A DNA stretch of 64,000 bases from Opitutia bacterium (GTDB lineage: Bacteria > Verrucomicrobiota > Verrucomicrobiia > Opitutales > Opitutaceae): positions 62,001 to 126,000 of the forward strand of contig JACRHT010000012.1 in assembly GCA_016217545.1 (NCBI GenBank). The letters are read 5' to 3'. The translations under genes and the position numbers were made by a program. Positions 34,901-42,454 of the stretch are shown here, one piece after another. The notes below the pieces were generated by a model. The model saw only the letters and a program-made list of their open reading frames with translations, was not told where the DNA came from and ran no database searches. The stretch's first letter is position 1. Every line of letters begins with the position of its first letter.

Positions 34901-36442
34901 GAGGTTGTAGGCACCGAGGTCCGTGTAGGAAGCGAGCGTGAGGCTGCCGGCGGTGGATTTGATGGTGGCGGCGCCGCCCAGCAGGATCTGGCCGCTAAGG
35001 GTGTTCGAACCGGAGAGGTTGTTGATGGCGCCAGCGGAACTGACGCCGGTGCCGGTGATCGTGAAATCGCCCTCGCTGACCGCGATGTTATTGGAAAGCT
35101 CGAGGGTGGCGCCGTTGGCCACGGTGTTGCCGAACGTCGAGGTGCCGAGCGCGCCGCTGTTGGTGATCGCGAGCGTGCCTCCGTTGATGAGTGTGGGGCC
35201 GACGTAGGTGTTCGCGTTGGAGAGAACGAGGCGTCCGGCGCCGGCTTTGGTGAAGTTGGCGTAGTAGGAATTGCTGACGACGCCGGAGAACGTGGTCGTG
35301 CCGGTGTTGTCGACCGTGATCGTGCGGTCGCCGGCGCCGAGACTGAACGTGCCGGAGAGAGTGAGGTCCTGCGAGCCGCCGATGGTGAAATTCGCGTTCG
35401 CGACGGTGTTGTTGGTCAGCGAGCGGGCGCCGCCACTGGCGCTGAGGGTGCCGCCTGCGATCGTGAGGGTCCCGCTGCCGAGCGCAGAGTTATTGCCGAC
35501 GGCGAGGGTGCCGGCGTTGAGGGTCGTGCCGCCCGTGTAGTTGTTGGCGGCGTTGAGGATGAGCGTGCCGGCGCCGGACTTGGTGAGGCCGCCGGTGTTG
35601 GTGTTGGCGAGCGAGGAGGCGAAGGTGACGTTGTTGCCGTTCGTATCGATCGCGATGGCACTGGTGCTGTTGCCGATGCGGGAAGAATAGTCGGTGGTGA
35701 TGCCAGAGCCGTATTGGAGCGTGCCGCCGGTGAAGCGGACGGTGCCGGTGGTGCCGAGGGCGTTCGCGGAATCGGCACGCAGAGTGCCGCCCGCGATGGT
35801 CGTGCCACCGGTATAGCTGTTGTTGCCGGAGAGCACCCAAGTGCTGTTGCCGCTTTTCGTGACCGTGCCGCCCGTGCCGTTGATCGTCGAGCTGACGGTG
35901 CCGAGGCCGGAGCCGTTGCCACCCAGGGTGAGCGTGTTCGTTGCGCTCGTGGTGATGCTGCCGCCGGTCGTGGAAATGGTGAGCGCGCCGGAGCTGCCAA
36001 CGTTGAAACTCGACGCGGCGCCGAGCGTAAGGCGGAAATTGGCACCAGTGAGCGTCTGGCCCGAGTCGTCGTTGTTGGTGATGCCCGTCGCCCCGAGCGT
36101 GTAGGTGCGCGTCGGGCCGCTCGTCTTGCTAATCGTGAAGGCTCCGGCTCCGTTCGCGAAAGTGATGCCACCAATCGTGTAGTTCGAACCGACCGAAATG
36201 GTGCCGCCAGTCGCGCCCCCGATGGAGGCGAACTCGCCGACCGCGTTGACGACGTTGTTGCCGGACCAATTGGTAGTCGTATCCCAGTTGCCGCCACCTG
36301 CCGGCAACCAATTCACAGTCTGCGCGGGCAACGACGCCGCGAGCCACGCCATCGATCCCAATACCGCCGCAGAAAACCGCACACCACGGAGCGCAATTCT
36401 CCGGAGCAGGGCGTCGGCAATAGCAGTGGAGCGGGCGCGCAT
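31967..36442 (-). CDS. Autotransporter-type beta-strand repeat protein with PEP-CTERM sorting signal
   Basis: A 1491-residue surface protein. Residues 1-41 form a long signal peptide (…MAWLAASLPAQ). The body is a Gly/Asn/Thr-rich right-handed beta-helix of autotransporter-associated repeats. Typical units are 'GAGTLTLSGNNSYTGGTT' and 'GGTLRADSANALG', repeated about every 20-40 residues. A stretch near residues 200-300 is almost duplicated at the DNA level about 340 residues later. The C-terminus is a PEP-CTERM tail: VPEPSTYGAM, a hydrophobic helix, then RRWRQQQKR. Such proteins are exported and processed by exosortase; none is in the window. Role probably cell surface or biofilm matrix. It is divergent from the Ig-like protein gene at 36649. 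Confidence 0.93.
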   Translation of the reverse strand: MRARSTAIADALLRRIALRGVRFSAAVLGSMAWLAASLPAQTVNWLPAGGGNWDTTTNWSGNNVVNAVGEFASIGGATGGTISVGSNYTIGGITFANGAGAFTISKTSGPTRTYTLGATGITNNDDSGQTLTGANFRLTLGAASSFNVGSSGALTISTTGGSITTSATNTLTLGGNGSGLGTVSSTINGTGGTVTKSGNSTWVLSGNNSYTGGTTIAGGTLRADSANALGTTGTVRFTGGTLQYGSGITTDYSSRIGNSTSAIAIDTNGNNVTFASSLANTNTGGLTKSGAGTLILNAANNYTGGTTLNAGTLAVGNNSALGSGTLTIAGGTLSASGGARSLTNNTVANANFTIGGSQDLTLSGTFSLGAGDRTITVDNTGTTTFSGVVSNSYYANFTKAGAGRLVLSNANTYVGPTLINGGTLAITNSGALGTSTFGNTVANGATLELSNNIAVSEGDFTITGTGVSSAGAINNLSGSNTLSGQILLGGAATIKSTAGSLTLASYTDLGAYNLTIAGAGNTTFSSQINSSGGALIKNDAGTLTLSGANSYTGGTTLAGGTVVANNAVALGTAGTVRFTGGTLQYGSGITTDLSSRIGNSSSAIAVDTNGNNVTFASSLANTNTGGLTKTGSGTLTLSAANNYTGNTTVSGGTINIRNATSLGSGSATVNTGATLEIQGGGVTASNAITLAGGTLRNVSGDVNWFNGNIALTADSTVNSGTLGDRLYVGTTGTTIDLGTKTLTVDGPGKTVFIGAMGTGTAGNLVVNSTGEVWLNSQWQVNNFTGTTTVNRGTLVLATNNAVGFRNTTIRGDITIGNGTDSATLLYATGYGIEKLADNVNVTVNRYGTFNLNSTYETINGLTLNGGTIALGAGGTLVLNGDVNVGSSPDTATVTGYQFWLTPAAGNRNITVANGAQYDDLLFTASVVSGGVTKLGAGRMTFAGNNTYSEATNVNAGVLNIRTDTALGGHNSNDVNAGTTVANGAALEIQKDVAYNGGNDVTIGLERLTLNGTGIANDGALRNLAGNNTWNGIVNLASSSRINSDADRLTLNGNVTSANNSNLTVGGSGDTWINGAIGTGTGTLTKDGSGTLTLTGNNSYDGVTTINSGVVNVRHTYGLGTTVAGVTVADGAALQLQKDINYNGGANLTIGNETMSLSGTGIGNTGALRNIAGDNTIGGAITIANANVRINTDAGSLALNNTVAVGSNTLTVGGAANTTIAGQLTGTASSQLTKDGAGTLTLSNSTNTFAGNVTVSAGTLAMGANNALNSSTIDLQIDSGATMSLVGFAQKIGTLAGLGTLDFGSNSTLTLDGGLSLLEVSQLLGTGTIVVNAGSTLRLGADFNNSGINIQLNGGTLELNGTTTTFGTLSVTGNSIIDFASTDSVVNFTTLSLTSYTLSVANWNDFNDLFIVANDPGNKATSPLNLVTFAPSGSWVGNDTIWTTDYPSEGFDHGNEVRPWRPVPEPSTYGAMLMGAGLALFGVRRWRQQQKR
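34511..34814. repeat. Long internal direct repeat, copy A, in the PEP-CTERM gene
   Basis: This roughly 300-bp block is highly similar to 35534-35837 at an offset of 1023 bp (341 codons, in frame). It includes the shared protein phrases FTGGTLQYGSGITTD and NGNNVTFASSLANTNTGGLT. The high DNA identity suggests recent duplication or gene conversion. Confidence 0.85.
35534..35837. repeat. Long internal direct repeat, copy B, in the PEP-CTERM gene
   Basis: Partner of the block at 34511-34814, at an exact 1023-bp offset and in the same frame. Differences are mostly third-position changes plus a few substitutions, such as TTDYSSRIGNS versus TTDLSSRIGNS. Confidence 0.85.
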
Positions 36443-36648
36443 GGGGTTCCTGATACTACGAAAGTCAAAGGGTTGCCCCGGAAGAGTCCATCACAAATTA
36501 GGGATAAACACCTAGGACTTGGTGGACCACTTGGGGTCTACACGCCAAATCCTAGCCTAAATCCTAGGGTCTTACTCCCATAAATTGACTTGCTCACCCC
36601 GCAAGCGGCCGGTCTAATCGGCCCTACGGACAAAATCTGAGGTCACCC
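36443..36648. promoter_or_regulatory. AT-richer divergent region with AAATCCTAG direct repeats
   Basis: This 206-bp gap is richer in A/T than its surroundings and separates two divergent surface-protein genes. It holds AAATCCTAG twice, 12 bp apart (36547-36555 and 36559-36567), plus a CCTAGG at 36511. The direct repeats could be regulator sites. A TTGACT at 36585-36590 could be a -35 element, but no good -10 is at normal spacing. A GAGG (36639-36642) precedes the plus-strand ATG as Shine-Dalgarno sequence. Confidence 0.45.
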
Positions 36649-38562
36649 ATGAAACTGAATCTACCCCGTTTTGCACTCAGCTGCTTCGCGATGCTGGCCG
36701 GACTCGCGAGCGCCAACGCCCAAGTCGGGCCAGGCACTCCCGAGGTCACCTACAACCCAGGCTTGACCCGAGTTGAGGGCGACCAGCCGCTCACCCGCAC
36801 CGTCTACGTGGCGATCACCTCGCCTTCGAACGTCCCTGTGGGCTCGTCGACTTCCATCACGCCTGTTTTCAGCATGCTGAGCCAGCCGGCTGGCATCCCT
36901 GACGCGGTCGCGTTGAGTTACGTTTCGTTCAACCCTTCGACGCTGACCTTCACCGGCCCGGGACAAACCATCCTCGCCCGCGTCGACCTCGCCTTCCCCG
37001 ACGGCGTGCCCGGCGGCCTCTACGCCTACAAGTTCCTCACTCCCGGCTGGCCGGTCGGCACGCAGGATCTGGGCGGCTTCCTCAATGCCACGATCTATCC
37101 CGCGCCGCCGCCCCCGGGCCCGCCGACCGTTGAAATCACGTCGCCGGTCGCGAACGCGCAATTCACCTACAATCCGGCCGTCGGCCTTCAGGTTCCCATC
37201 ACCTTTCTGGCGAATGCTCCCGTGGTTTCCCCGCTGCGCACCGTGGTCGGCGACGTGAACGGCATTTCCATCACGCCGCTGCAACAAGTCACCAATACCG
37301 ACGGCTCCGTCACCGCGACCGGTTCCGTCAACATCACGGCCCCGGGCACCTACACCATTACCGCCCGCGCCACGAATGACGAAGGCACCGCCACCGACGT
37401 CAGCGACTTCACCGTCGTCCTCTCCGTCCCTCCCCCGACGGTCGCCATCGCCTCGCCGGTCAACGGCAGCACCTACACGCTCCCGGCTTCCGGCCCGCTC
37501 AGCGTGCCCTATTCGTTCAGCGGTCACAGCTTCTACGGCGGCATGCGAACGCTCACCGCCACGCTGAACGGGCAACCGGTCACGTTCACTCCCGCCGGCA
37601 TCGGCACCTTGGACGCCACCGGCACGGGCGACTTCTCGATCACGACCGCCGGCTCCTACGAGCTCGTCGTCACCGGCACCGACGACTACGGCTCCGCGAC
37701 CGCGCGCACGACGTTCACCGTCACCTCGGCCACCAACGCGCCGCGCCCCTGCATCAAGATCAATTCCCCGGATAACTGCGCCGTCTACACGCGCGTAGCT
37801 GGCTCCGGTCCCACGCTCATTCCGTTCTCCTACACCGGCGTGGCCGGCACCGGGTTCACCATCAGCTCCCTCACCGGCACGCTGAACGGCTCCCCGGTCA
37901 CCGCTACGGTCACGGGCATCGGCACCCAAACCGCCACGGGCACCGGCACGTTCTCCATCACCACCGCGGGCACCTACACGCTTTCGGCCACCGCCAAGAG
38001 CGGCAACTCCGTCGCCTCGACCTCCGTCACCTTCAGGGTGAAGGAAGTCCAGCCCCCGCAGGTCACCTGCAGCGTCAACTGGATCGCTCCCACCTCCGGA
38101 TGCACCAGCTACAAGGGCGGCGCCAGCGTCGGCATCAAATTCGAAGTCAACTGCCGCGAATGCCGTTCGCGTGACGACGATGATTGTCACTGGGGCTATC
38201 GTTCGCGTGACGACGACGATTGCCACCGGGACTACTCCGGTTGCGATCGCAACTATTACGGCTGCGACCGCAATTACTCCGGCTGCGACCGTGACGGCTA
38301 CAGCTCCTCCTACACCGCCGTCGATCGCACCGTGGTCGTATCCGTTTCGGAGATCTACTCCAACGGCTCCGCGGGCGCGCCGCGCCTCTACGCCTACGGC
38401 GACACGGCGACCAGCTCGACCTACACCATCAAGAACGGCAACGACTACACGCTGAACTTCGGCACCGCGTCCGGCAAACACCGCTACCGGATCGAAGTCT
38501 ATCGTCCGAAATCGGGCGGCGGCACCGAGCTCCTCGGCCAGCGCGAGTTCACTACCAAGTAA
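36649..38562 (+). CDS. Secreted Ig-like repeat protein with Cys/Asp/Tyr-rich repeat segment
   Basis: A 637-residue secreted protein. The signal peptide covers residues 1-24 (…LAGLASANA). After an N-terminal beta domain (30-160) come three Ig-like/Big-type domains of about 95 residues each (about 161-255, 258-355, 362-465). They share openings such as PPTVEITSPVANA and PPTVAIASPVNGS and closings such as AGTYTLSATAKSG. Residues about 502-555 are unusual: two SRDDDDCH units, then three seven-residue units like GCDRNYY and GCDRNYS. A final strand-rich domain follows (YRIEVYRP). The Asp/Cys tract may bind Ca2+ or another metal, or form disulfides or Tyr crosslinks (inference). A terminator follows. 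Confidence 0.85.
   Translation: MKLNLPRFALSCFAMLAGLASANAQVGPGTPEVTYNPGLTRVEGDQPLTRTVYVAITSPSNVPVGSSTSITPVFSMLSQPAGIPDAVALSYVSFNPSTLTFTGPGQTILARVDLAFPDGVPGGLYAYKFLTPGWPVGTQDLGGFLNATIYPAPPPPGPPTVEITSPVANAQFTYNPAVGLQVPITFLANAPVVSPLRTVVGDVNGISITPLQQVTNTDGSVTATGSVNITAPGTYTITARATNDEGTATDVSDFTVVLSVPPPTVAIASPVNGSTYTLPASGPLSVPYSFSGHSFYGGMRTLTATLNGQPVTFTPAGIGTLDATGTGDFSITTAGSYELVVTGTDDYGSATARTTFTVTSATNAPRPCIKINSPDNCAVYTRVAGSGPTLIPFSYTGVAGTGFTISSLTGTLNGSPVTATVTGIGTQTATGTGTFSITTAGTYTLSATAKSGNSVASTSVTFRVKEVQPPQVTCSVNWIAPTSGCTSYKGGASVGIKFEVNCRECRSRDDDDCHWGYRSRDDDDCHRDYSGCDRNYYGCDRNYSGCDRDGYSSSYTAVDRTVVVSVSEIYSNGSAGAPRLYAYGDTATSSTYTIKNGNDYTLNFGTASGKHRYRIEVYRPKSGGGTELLGQREFTTK
38164..38301 (+). repeat. Tandem coding repeats in the Ig-like protein gene
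   Basis: Two 23-bp near-identical copies (38164-38186 and 38200-38222) encode RSRDDDDC. They are followed by three 21-bp units (from about 38239), each encoding a seven-residue G-C-D-R-(N/D)-(Y/G)-x unit. The period of 21 bp keeps frame. Confidence 0.85.
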
Positions 38563-38585
38563 CCCGCTCCGACTCCCCTTCCTCC

Positions 38586-38613
38586 AAGGCACGGCCCGCG
38601 CCGTGCCTTTTTT
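38586..38613 (+). terminator. Intrinsic terminator of the Ig-like protein gene
   Basis: A perfect 10-bp stem AAGGCACGGC with loop CCGC is followed by a T-run. It overlaps the last bases of the convergent gene, whose stop codon is at 38612-38614. Confidence 0.9.
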
Positions 38614-40117
38614 ATTTCTTCTTCGCGGCCGGCGGCGGCTGCGCCGCCCGGTCCGCCATCATCCGTTCCAGCACGGCGTAATTCAGCTCGGCCGACACCG
38701 GCCGCACCACCGACAGCAGGAACAACGGTGACCAACCCTTCCCCCGCAGCCGCTCCTCGATTTTTTGCTGCGCGACCAAGCTCGCCGCACTCTCTCCAGA
38801 GAAAAGCTTTCGCAATTCAGGCAACGCGTCCACCTGCCCGGCCAGGGCCGCCGCGCAAAACACCGCCGCCGCCGCCTCGTCGCGCGCCGCCGTCGCCGGC
38901 AGCCGCAGGCACGCCGCCCGCACTTGGTCCAGCAATGCCGCGTTCGGATAGCGGATGAGATGCTGCCCGACGATCGCGATGCCCGCTGTGCCATCGTCGC
39001 CGCGCGCGCCGATCAACACCGACGCTTCGCGCTGCAACGACGCCGGATTCCGGCCCACCGCGTGGACCGCCAAAGTCAGTCGCGCCACATCCCGCCCCGA
39101 GAGGCTCGCCCGCGATTGCCGCAGCAGGTCCAGCGCCTCGAACGTGTCGCCAAACTCGATCAACCGCTCGCCCCGGTGCATGATCGCATAGGGCGAACTT
39201 GGCCGCGGCGCCGCAGCCAGCGCCTTCCGCGCGGCGGACACATCGCCGCGCCGCAACTGGGCCTCCAGCGCGCACACTTCGCGCGCCACCGCCGGCACCT
39301 TGGGGTTGTTCGCCACCTTGGTCAGCAAATCCCAATTGCGCTCCCACCGCGCCGACGTGAGCAGAGCATGCGTCCACGCCGCCGCCGCTTCCGGTTCGGC
39401 CATCAACTGGATTTGCGCCAGCCCCGCCACGCCCGCCATCTGACCGCGGGCGAGCATGCTCCGGCACCAGATCCGCGCGATCTCGTTCGCATGGTCCGGG
39501 TGCTGCTGAAACATCTGCCGATAAAATCCGTCGACCGTCTCCGGCTGGATCAGGTGCAGCAACTGCGCCAGCAACATGCCGCTCGCATAGTCGCCCGGGT
39601 TCAGTTGCCGCGCCACCAGCAGGCTCGCGATCGCCTCCCGCGGCCGGCCGTCCGCCAGCGCCGCTTCAGCCTTCTCGCGAAACAGGTCCGCCCGCACCTG
39701 TTTCAATTCGTGCCAGGCGCGCGGCCAGAAAACCTGCCGCAAACTCACCCGATACCCCACCCAACGCATGCCGCCCCACGCCAACAGTCCGCCGAGGAGG
39801 ACCACGGTGGCCAGCGCGCCCGCGTGACTCGCCCACACCCGGCCCCAATACGGCCGCACCTGCGCGGGCGGCACGCTGCACACCCACTCGCCCTTCGCGC
39901 TCTTCATCAGCAGCGGACAGACCCGCTGCTGAAACCGCTCCGGCTTCGCCCAGAAAATCACCGCGTCGCACCGCACATCGCCGCCCGAGCCTGAATCGCT
40001 CGGATTGTGGCAGGGGCAATGCCCCTTGCGCCCGCGCGCGACGAAGATCGTCTTGCGCGCGTTCCACCACCACCACGCGCCGATCGTCCGGAACCAGTCG
40101 GCGAGCCAGCGTTTCAT
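38612..40117 (-). CDS. Membrane-anchored TPR-like protein with N-terminal Cys motif, unknown function
   Basis: A 501-residue protein. The ATG at 40117 gives MKRWLADWFRTIGAWWWWNARKT; an upstream in-frame ATG adds 12 residues. A soluble N-terminal region carries a Cys cluster, HCPCHNPSDSGSGGDVRC, later RVCPLL and WVCSVPP, possibly a metal site. One membrane helix follows (about 112-130, ALATVVLLGGLLAWGG). The remaining 350 residues are helical repeats like TPRs (EAIASLLVARQLNPGDYASG, WERNWDLLTKVANNP, RRGDVSAARKALAAAP). The C-terminus is Pro/Ala/Lys-rich. No family assigned. It converges on the Ig-like protein gene and follows the symporter gene on the same strand with a 49-bp gap. Confidence 0.78.
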   Translation of the reverse strand: MKRWLADWFRTIGAWWWWNARKTIFVARGRKGHCPCHNPSDSGSGGDVRCDAVIFWAKPERFQQRVCPLLMKSAKGEWVCSVPPAQVRPYWGRVWASHAGALATVVLLGGLLAWGGMRWVGYRVSLRQVFWPRAWHELKQVRADLFREKAEAALADGRPREAIASLLVARQLNPGDYASGMLLAQLLHLIQPETVDGFYRQMFQQHPDHANEIARIWCRSMLARGQMAGVAGLAQIQLMAEPEAAAAWTHALLTSARWERNWDLLTKVANNPKVPAVAREVCALEAQLRRGDVSAARKALAAAPRPSSPYAIMHRGERLIEFGDTFEALDLLRQSRASLSGRDVARLTLAVHAVGRNPASLQREASVLIGARGDDGTAGIAIVGQHLIRYPNAALLDQVRAACLRLPATAARDEAAAAVFCAAALAGQVDALPELRKLFSGESAASLVAQQKIEERLRGKGWSPLFLLSVVRPVSAELNYAVLERMMADRAAQPPPAAKKK

Positions 40118-40166
40118 CCCGTCGAGAAAACGGCCCGCCCCACAATGGCGCAAGCCGCATCCCCGC

Positions 40167-42005
40167 TCAATGCCCCGCGCCGGCCGAGTGCTCCTGGATG
40201 TATTCGTTCTTCAGGCCGAGCGTCTCCGGCGCGTGCAGCACGAGCATCTTCATGCGGATGTCGCCCGGCACCTTCGCCGCCGTGAGCTTCGAGACGACGA
40301 TCATCAGTGTGATCGCCAGCGGGACCGTCCAGATCGCCGGCTGCTCGCACAGGATGCGGAGCAGCGGATGCTCTTTCCAAAACGCGTTCATCGGCGCGAA
40401 GCCCGCGAACAGCTTCCCCATCGGCCCCTTGTCGAGCGCGAGATTGCTGATGTTGACGACCGTCGCCGCGCCGAGCGCGAACAACCCGCCGCTCAACATG
40501 CCCGTCGCCGCGCCGGTCATCGTCATGCCACGCCACCACACGCTCATGAACAGCAGCGGGAAATAGCTCGCCGCTGCGATCGCGAACGCCTGGCCGACCA
40601 TGAAATTGATCTCGAGCGGCTCGACAAAACAGCCGAGCCCGATTGCCACGGCGCCGATGGCGACCGCCGCGATCTTGAACATCCGCAACCGCTCCTCCGC
40701 CGTCGCGTGCGGCTTGAGCATGCGCCCGTAGACGTCGTGCGCCAACGCACCCGTCATCGAGACGAGCAATCCACTAAACGTGCTCATGAACGCCGCGAAC
40801 GCACCCGCGCACGTGATGCCGCTCAAAATGCTGCCCCACACGCCGCCGACCACACGCGGCAACTCGAGCACGATCTTGTCCGTGCCCTTCGCGCCGGCGC
40901 CCGCGTAGAGCTCGGGCAGCAAATTTCTGCCGATCACACCGAACACCGGCGGGAACACGTAGAAAATGCCGATCAAGATCATCACCCACATCGTCGTGCG
41001 CTTCGCCGCCACGCCGTCGGGGTTCGTGTAGAACCGCACCAGGATGTGGGGCAATCCCGCCGTGCCGCACACCAGCGCGATGATCAGCGAGTAAGTGTAG
41101 AGCAGCGAATACGGCCGCGCTTGTTCCGCGTTCAGACCCGCCGCCTTCGCCGCCTTCGTCGTCAGCGGTCCGAACGGCGAAACCCACGCGGTGTCCGCCG
41201 GGGCTTTTTCCACCAGCGGCTTCCGCTCGACGCTGTAGCCGGGGTCGCCGACCCCGGCCCGGCCAGCCTCAACGAGGCCGGCTACAGTGGCGGCCGGTTT
41301 CGCCGCCGCGAGCGCGCGACCGTCGTTCGCCCCGACGTGCGCACCGTAGAACCCGTAAACCGACATCAGCACGAACACCGGCACGCTGATCGCGAACATC
41401 TTCATCCAATACTGGAACGCCTGCACCAGCGTGATGCCCTTCATGCCACCGAGCGCGACGTTCAGCGTGATCACCGCACCGACCGCCACCACGCCGACCC
41501 AGTAAGGCAGGCCGGGGAAAATGTAGGCCAGCGTCGTGCCCGCGCCCTTCATCTGCGGCATCGTGTAGAAAAACCCGATGAACAGCACGAAGCACACCGC
41601 GATTTTCCGGAACAGCGGCGAGTCGAACCGACCCTCCGCGAAATCCGGGATCGTATACGCGCCAAACCGCCGCAGCGGCCCCGCGATAAACAACAGCAGG
41701 AAAAGGTAGCCGCACGCGTAACACACCGGATACCACAACGCGTCGTAGCCGCTCGACATCACCATGCCCGCGATGCCCATGAACGACGCCGCGGAAAGAT
41801 ACTCGCCGGAAATCGCCGACGCGTTCCATCCGACCGACACCGAGCGGCCCGCGACAAAGAAGTCGCTCGCCGTCTTCGACGTTTTCGCTGAGCGGAAACC
41901 CATCCACACCGTCACGGCGACCGTGACGAACGAGAATCCGAAAATCCACGGATCGACGCCGCCGAGCATGCCGGTCGCGGCCACGAAAAGAGGCAGCGCG
42001 CTCAT
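40167..42005 (-). CDS. Sodium:solute symporter (SSS family, ActP-like), with in-frame palindrome insert
   Basis: A 612-residue inner membrane transporter with about 13-14 helices. It resembles acetate/monocarboxylate ActP-type members: FFVAGRSVSVGWNASAISGEYLSAASF is the family's characteristic start (shortened here to its core GRSVSVGWNASAISGEYLSA), followed by GITLVQAFQYW, GLPHILVRFYTNPDG and FSGLLVSMTGALAHDVY. The start at 42005 overlaps the stop of a DUF485-type gene (ATGA). Residues about 241-257 (VAGLVEAGRAGVGDPGY) are encoded by a 51-bp twin-hairpin palindrome in a loop between membrane helices. Substrate is probably a short organic acid (inference). Confidence 0.92.
   Translation of the reverse strand: MSALPLFVAATGMLGGVDPWIFGFSFVTVAVTVWMGFRSAKTSKTASDFFVAGRSVSVGWNASAISGEYLSAASFMGIAGMVMSSGYDALWYPVCYACGYLFLLLFIAGPLRRFGAYTIPDFAEGRFDSPLFRKIAVCFVLFIGFFYTMPQMKGAGTTLAYIFPGLPYWVGVVAVGAVITLNVALGGMKGITLVQAFQYWMKMFAISVPVFVLMSVYGFYGAHVGANDGRALAAAKPAATVAGLVEAGRAGVGDPGYSVERKPLVEKAPADTAWVSPFGPLTTKAAKAAGLNAEQARPYSLLYTYSLIIALVCGTAGLPHILVRFYTNPDGVAAKRTTMWVMILIGIFYVFPPVFGVIGRNLLPELYAGAGAKGTDKIVLELPRVVGGVWGSILSGITCAGAFAAFMSTFSGLLVSMTGALAHDVYGRMLKPHATAEERLRMFKIAAVAIGAVAIGLGCFVEPLEINFMVGQAFAIAAASYFPLLFMSVWWRGMTMTGAATGMLSGGLFALGAATVVNISNLALDKGPMGKLFAGFAPMNAFWKEHPLLRILCEQPAIWTVPLAITLMIVVSKLTAAKVPGDIRMKMLVLHAPETLGLKNEYIQEHSAGAGH
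41235..41285. repeat. Twin-hairpin palindromic element inside the symporter gene
   Basis: A 51-bp element with ends GTAG...CTAC. The first hairpin, CCGGGGTC-GCC-GACCCCGG, is identical to that of the element in purK (15174-15220). The second is CCAGCCTC-AAC-GAGGCCGG. The frame is kept through the gene. Confidence 0.85.
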
Positions 42006-42316
42006 TGTTCCGCCCTCCCCTTCTTCACCTGCTCGACCTCGTCCTGCTCGAGCCACATCGAGCGACGGATGAAAAACCACGAGATGCCCCACACCGCCGG
42101 GAAGAACAACACGCCGAGCAGCAGCCAGCTCAACGTGAAACCCGCGATGCGCGTCGCCATCAGCTGCGGCGCGAAATAGTTGGCGAGCGGGAGACCGAAC
42201 AACACGACCAGGAAGGCCGCGGCGCAGGCGATGGACAACTTCAGTTGGCGGCGCATGAGCGTATGGAGAAACGCTTCGCTGTGCACCGCGTCGTCATGGG
42301 GTATCGGGGCAGGCAT
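42002..42316 (-). CDS. DUF485-type small membrane protein (YjcH-like)
   Basis: A 104-residue protein with two membrane helices (LSIACAAAFLVVLFGLPLANYF and FTLSWLLLGVLFFPAVWGISW). A short charged C-terminus follows (FIRRSMWLEQDEVEQVKKG). This is the layout of DUF485/YjcH proteins, which are regularly encoded just upstream of ActP-type symporters and are thought to assist them. Its stop overlaps the symporter start by 4 bp, so the two are coupled. A perfect 17-bp inverted repeat lies 33 bp upstream of its ATG. Confidence 0.85.
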   Translation of the reverse strand: MPAPIPHDDAVHSEAFLHTLMRRQLKLSIACAAAFLVVLFGLPLANYFAPQLMATRIAGFTLSWLLLGVLFFPAVWGISWFFIRRSMWLEQDEVEQVKKGRAEQ

Positions 42317-42349
42317 CGGGCGGCGAGCGTGCGTGGCCGCCGCAACGAG

Positions 42350-42366
42350 ACAACAACGTTTGTTGT
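42350..42366. promoter_or_regulatory. Perfect 17-bp palindrome upstream of the DUF485-symporter pair
   Basis: ACAACAA-CGT-TTGTTGT is AT-rich against a GC-rich background and lies 33 bp upstream of the first ATG. Its place and symmetry fit a dimeric repressor or activator site. No regulator gene is adjacent. Confidence 0.55.
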
Positions 42367-42454
42367 TCTAACCGCAGACTGGCACCACCGAGGGCCGCAC
42401 GGCGCAGCGGGAACAAACACCGGGCACGGCACGCCCACGCACCGCCGGTGGCGC

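Noticed and set aside
32200-36200. Repeats reminiscent of a CRISPR array
   Set aside because: The repeats are diverged coding repeats of a beta-helix protein, with no constant direct repeat and unique spacers, and the frame stays open.
29759-36583. A continuous plus-strand open frame of more than 2200 codons
   Set aside because: It runs antisense to the lyase and PEP-CTERM genes, whose domains are clear. Its translation is low-complexity Val/Ala/Gly/Glu/Arg with no motif. Such long antisense frames are expected from biased codon use in GC-rich repeats.
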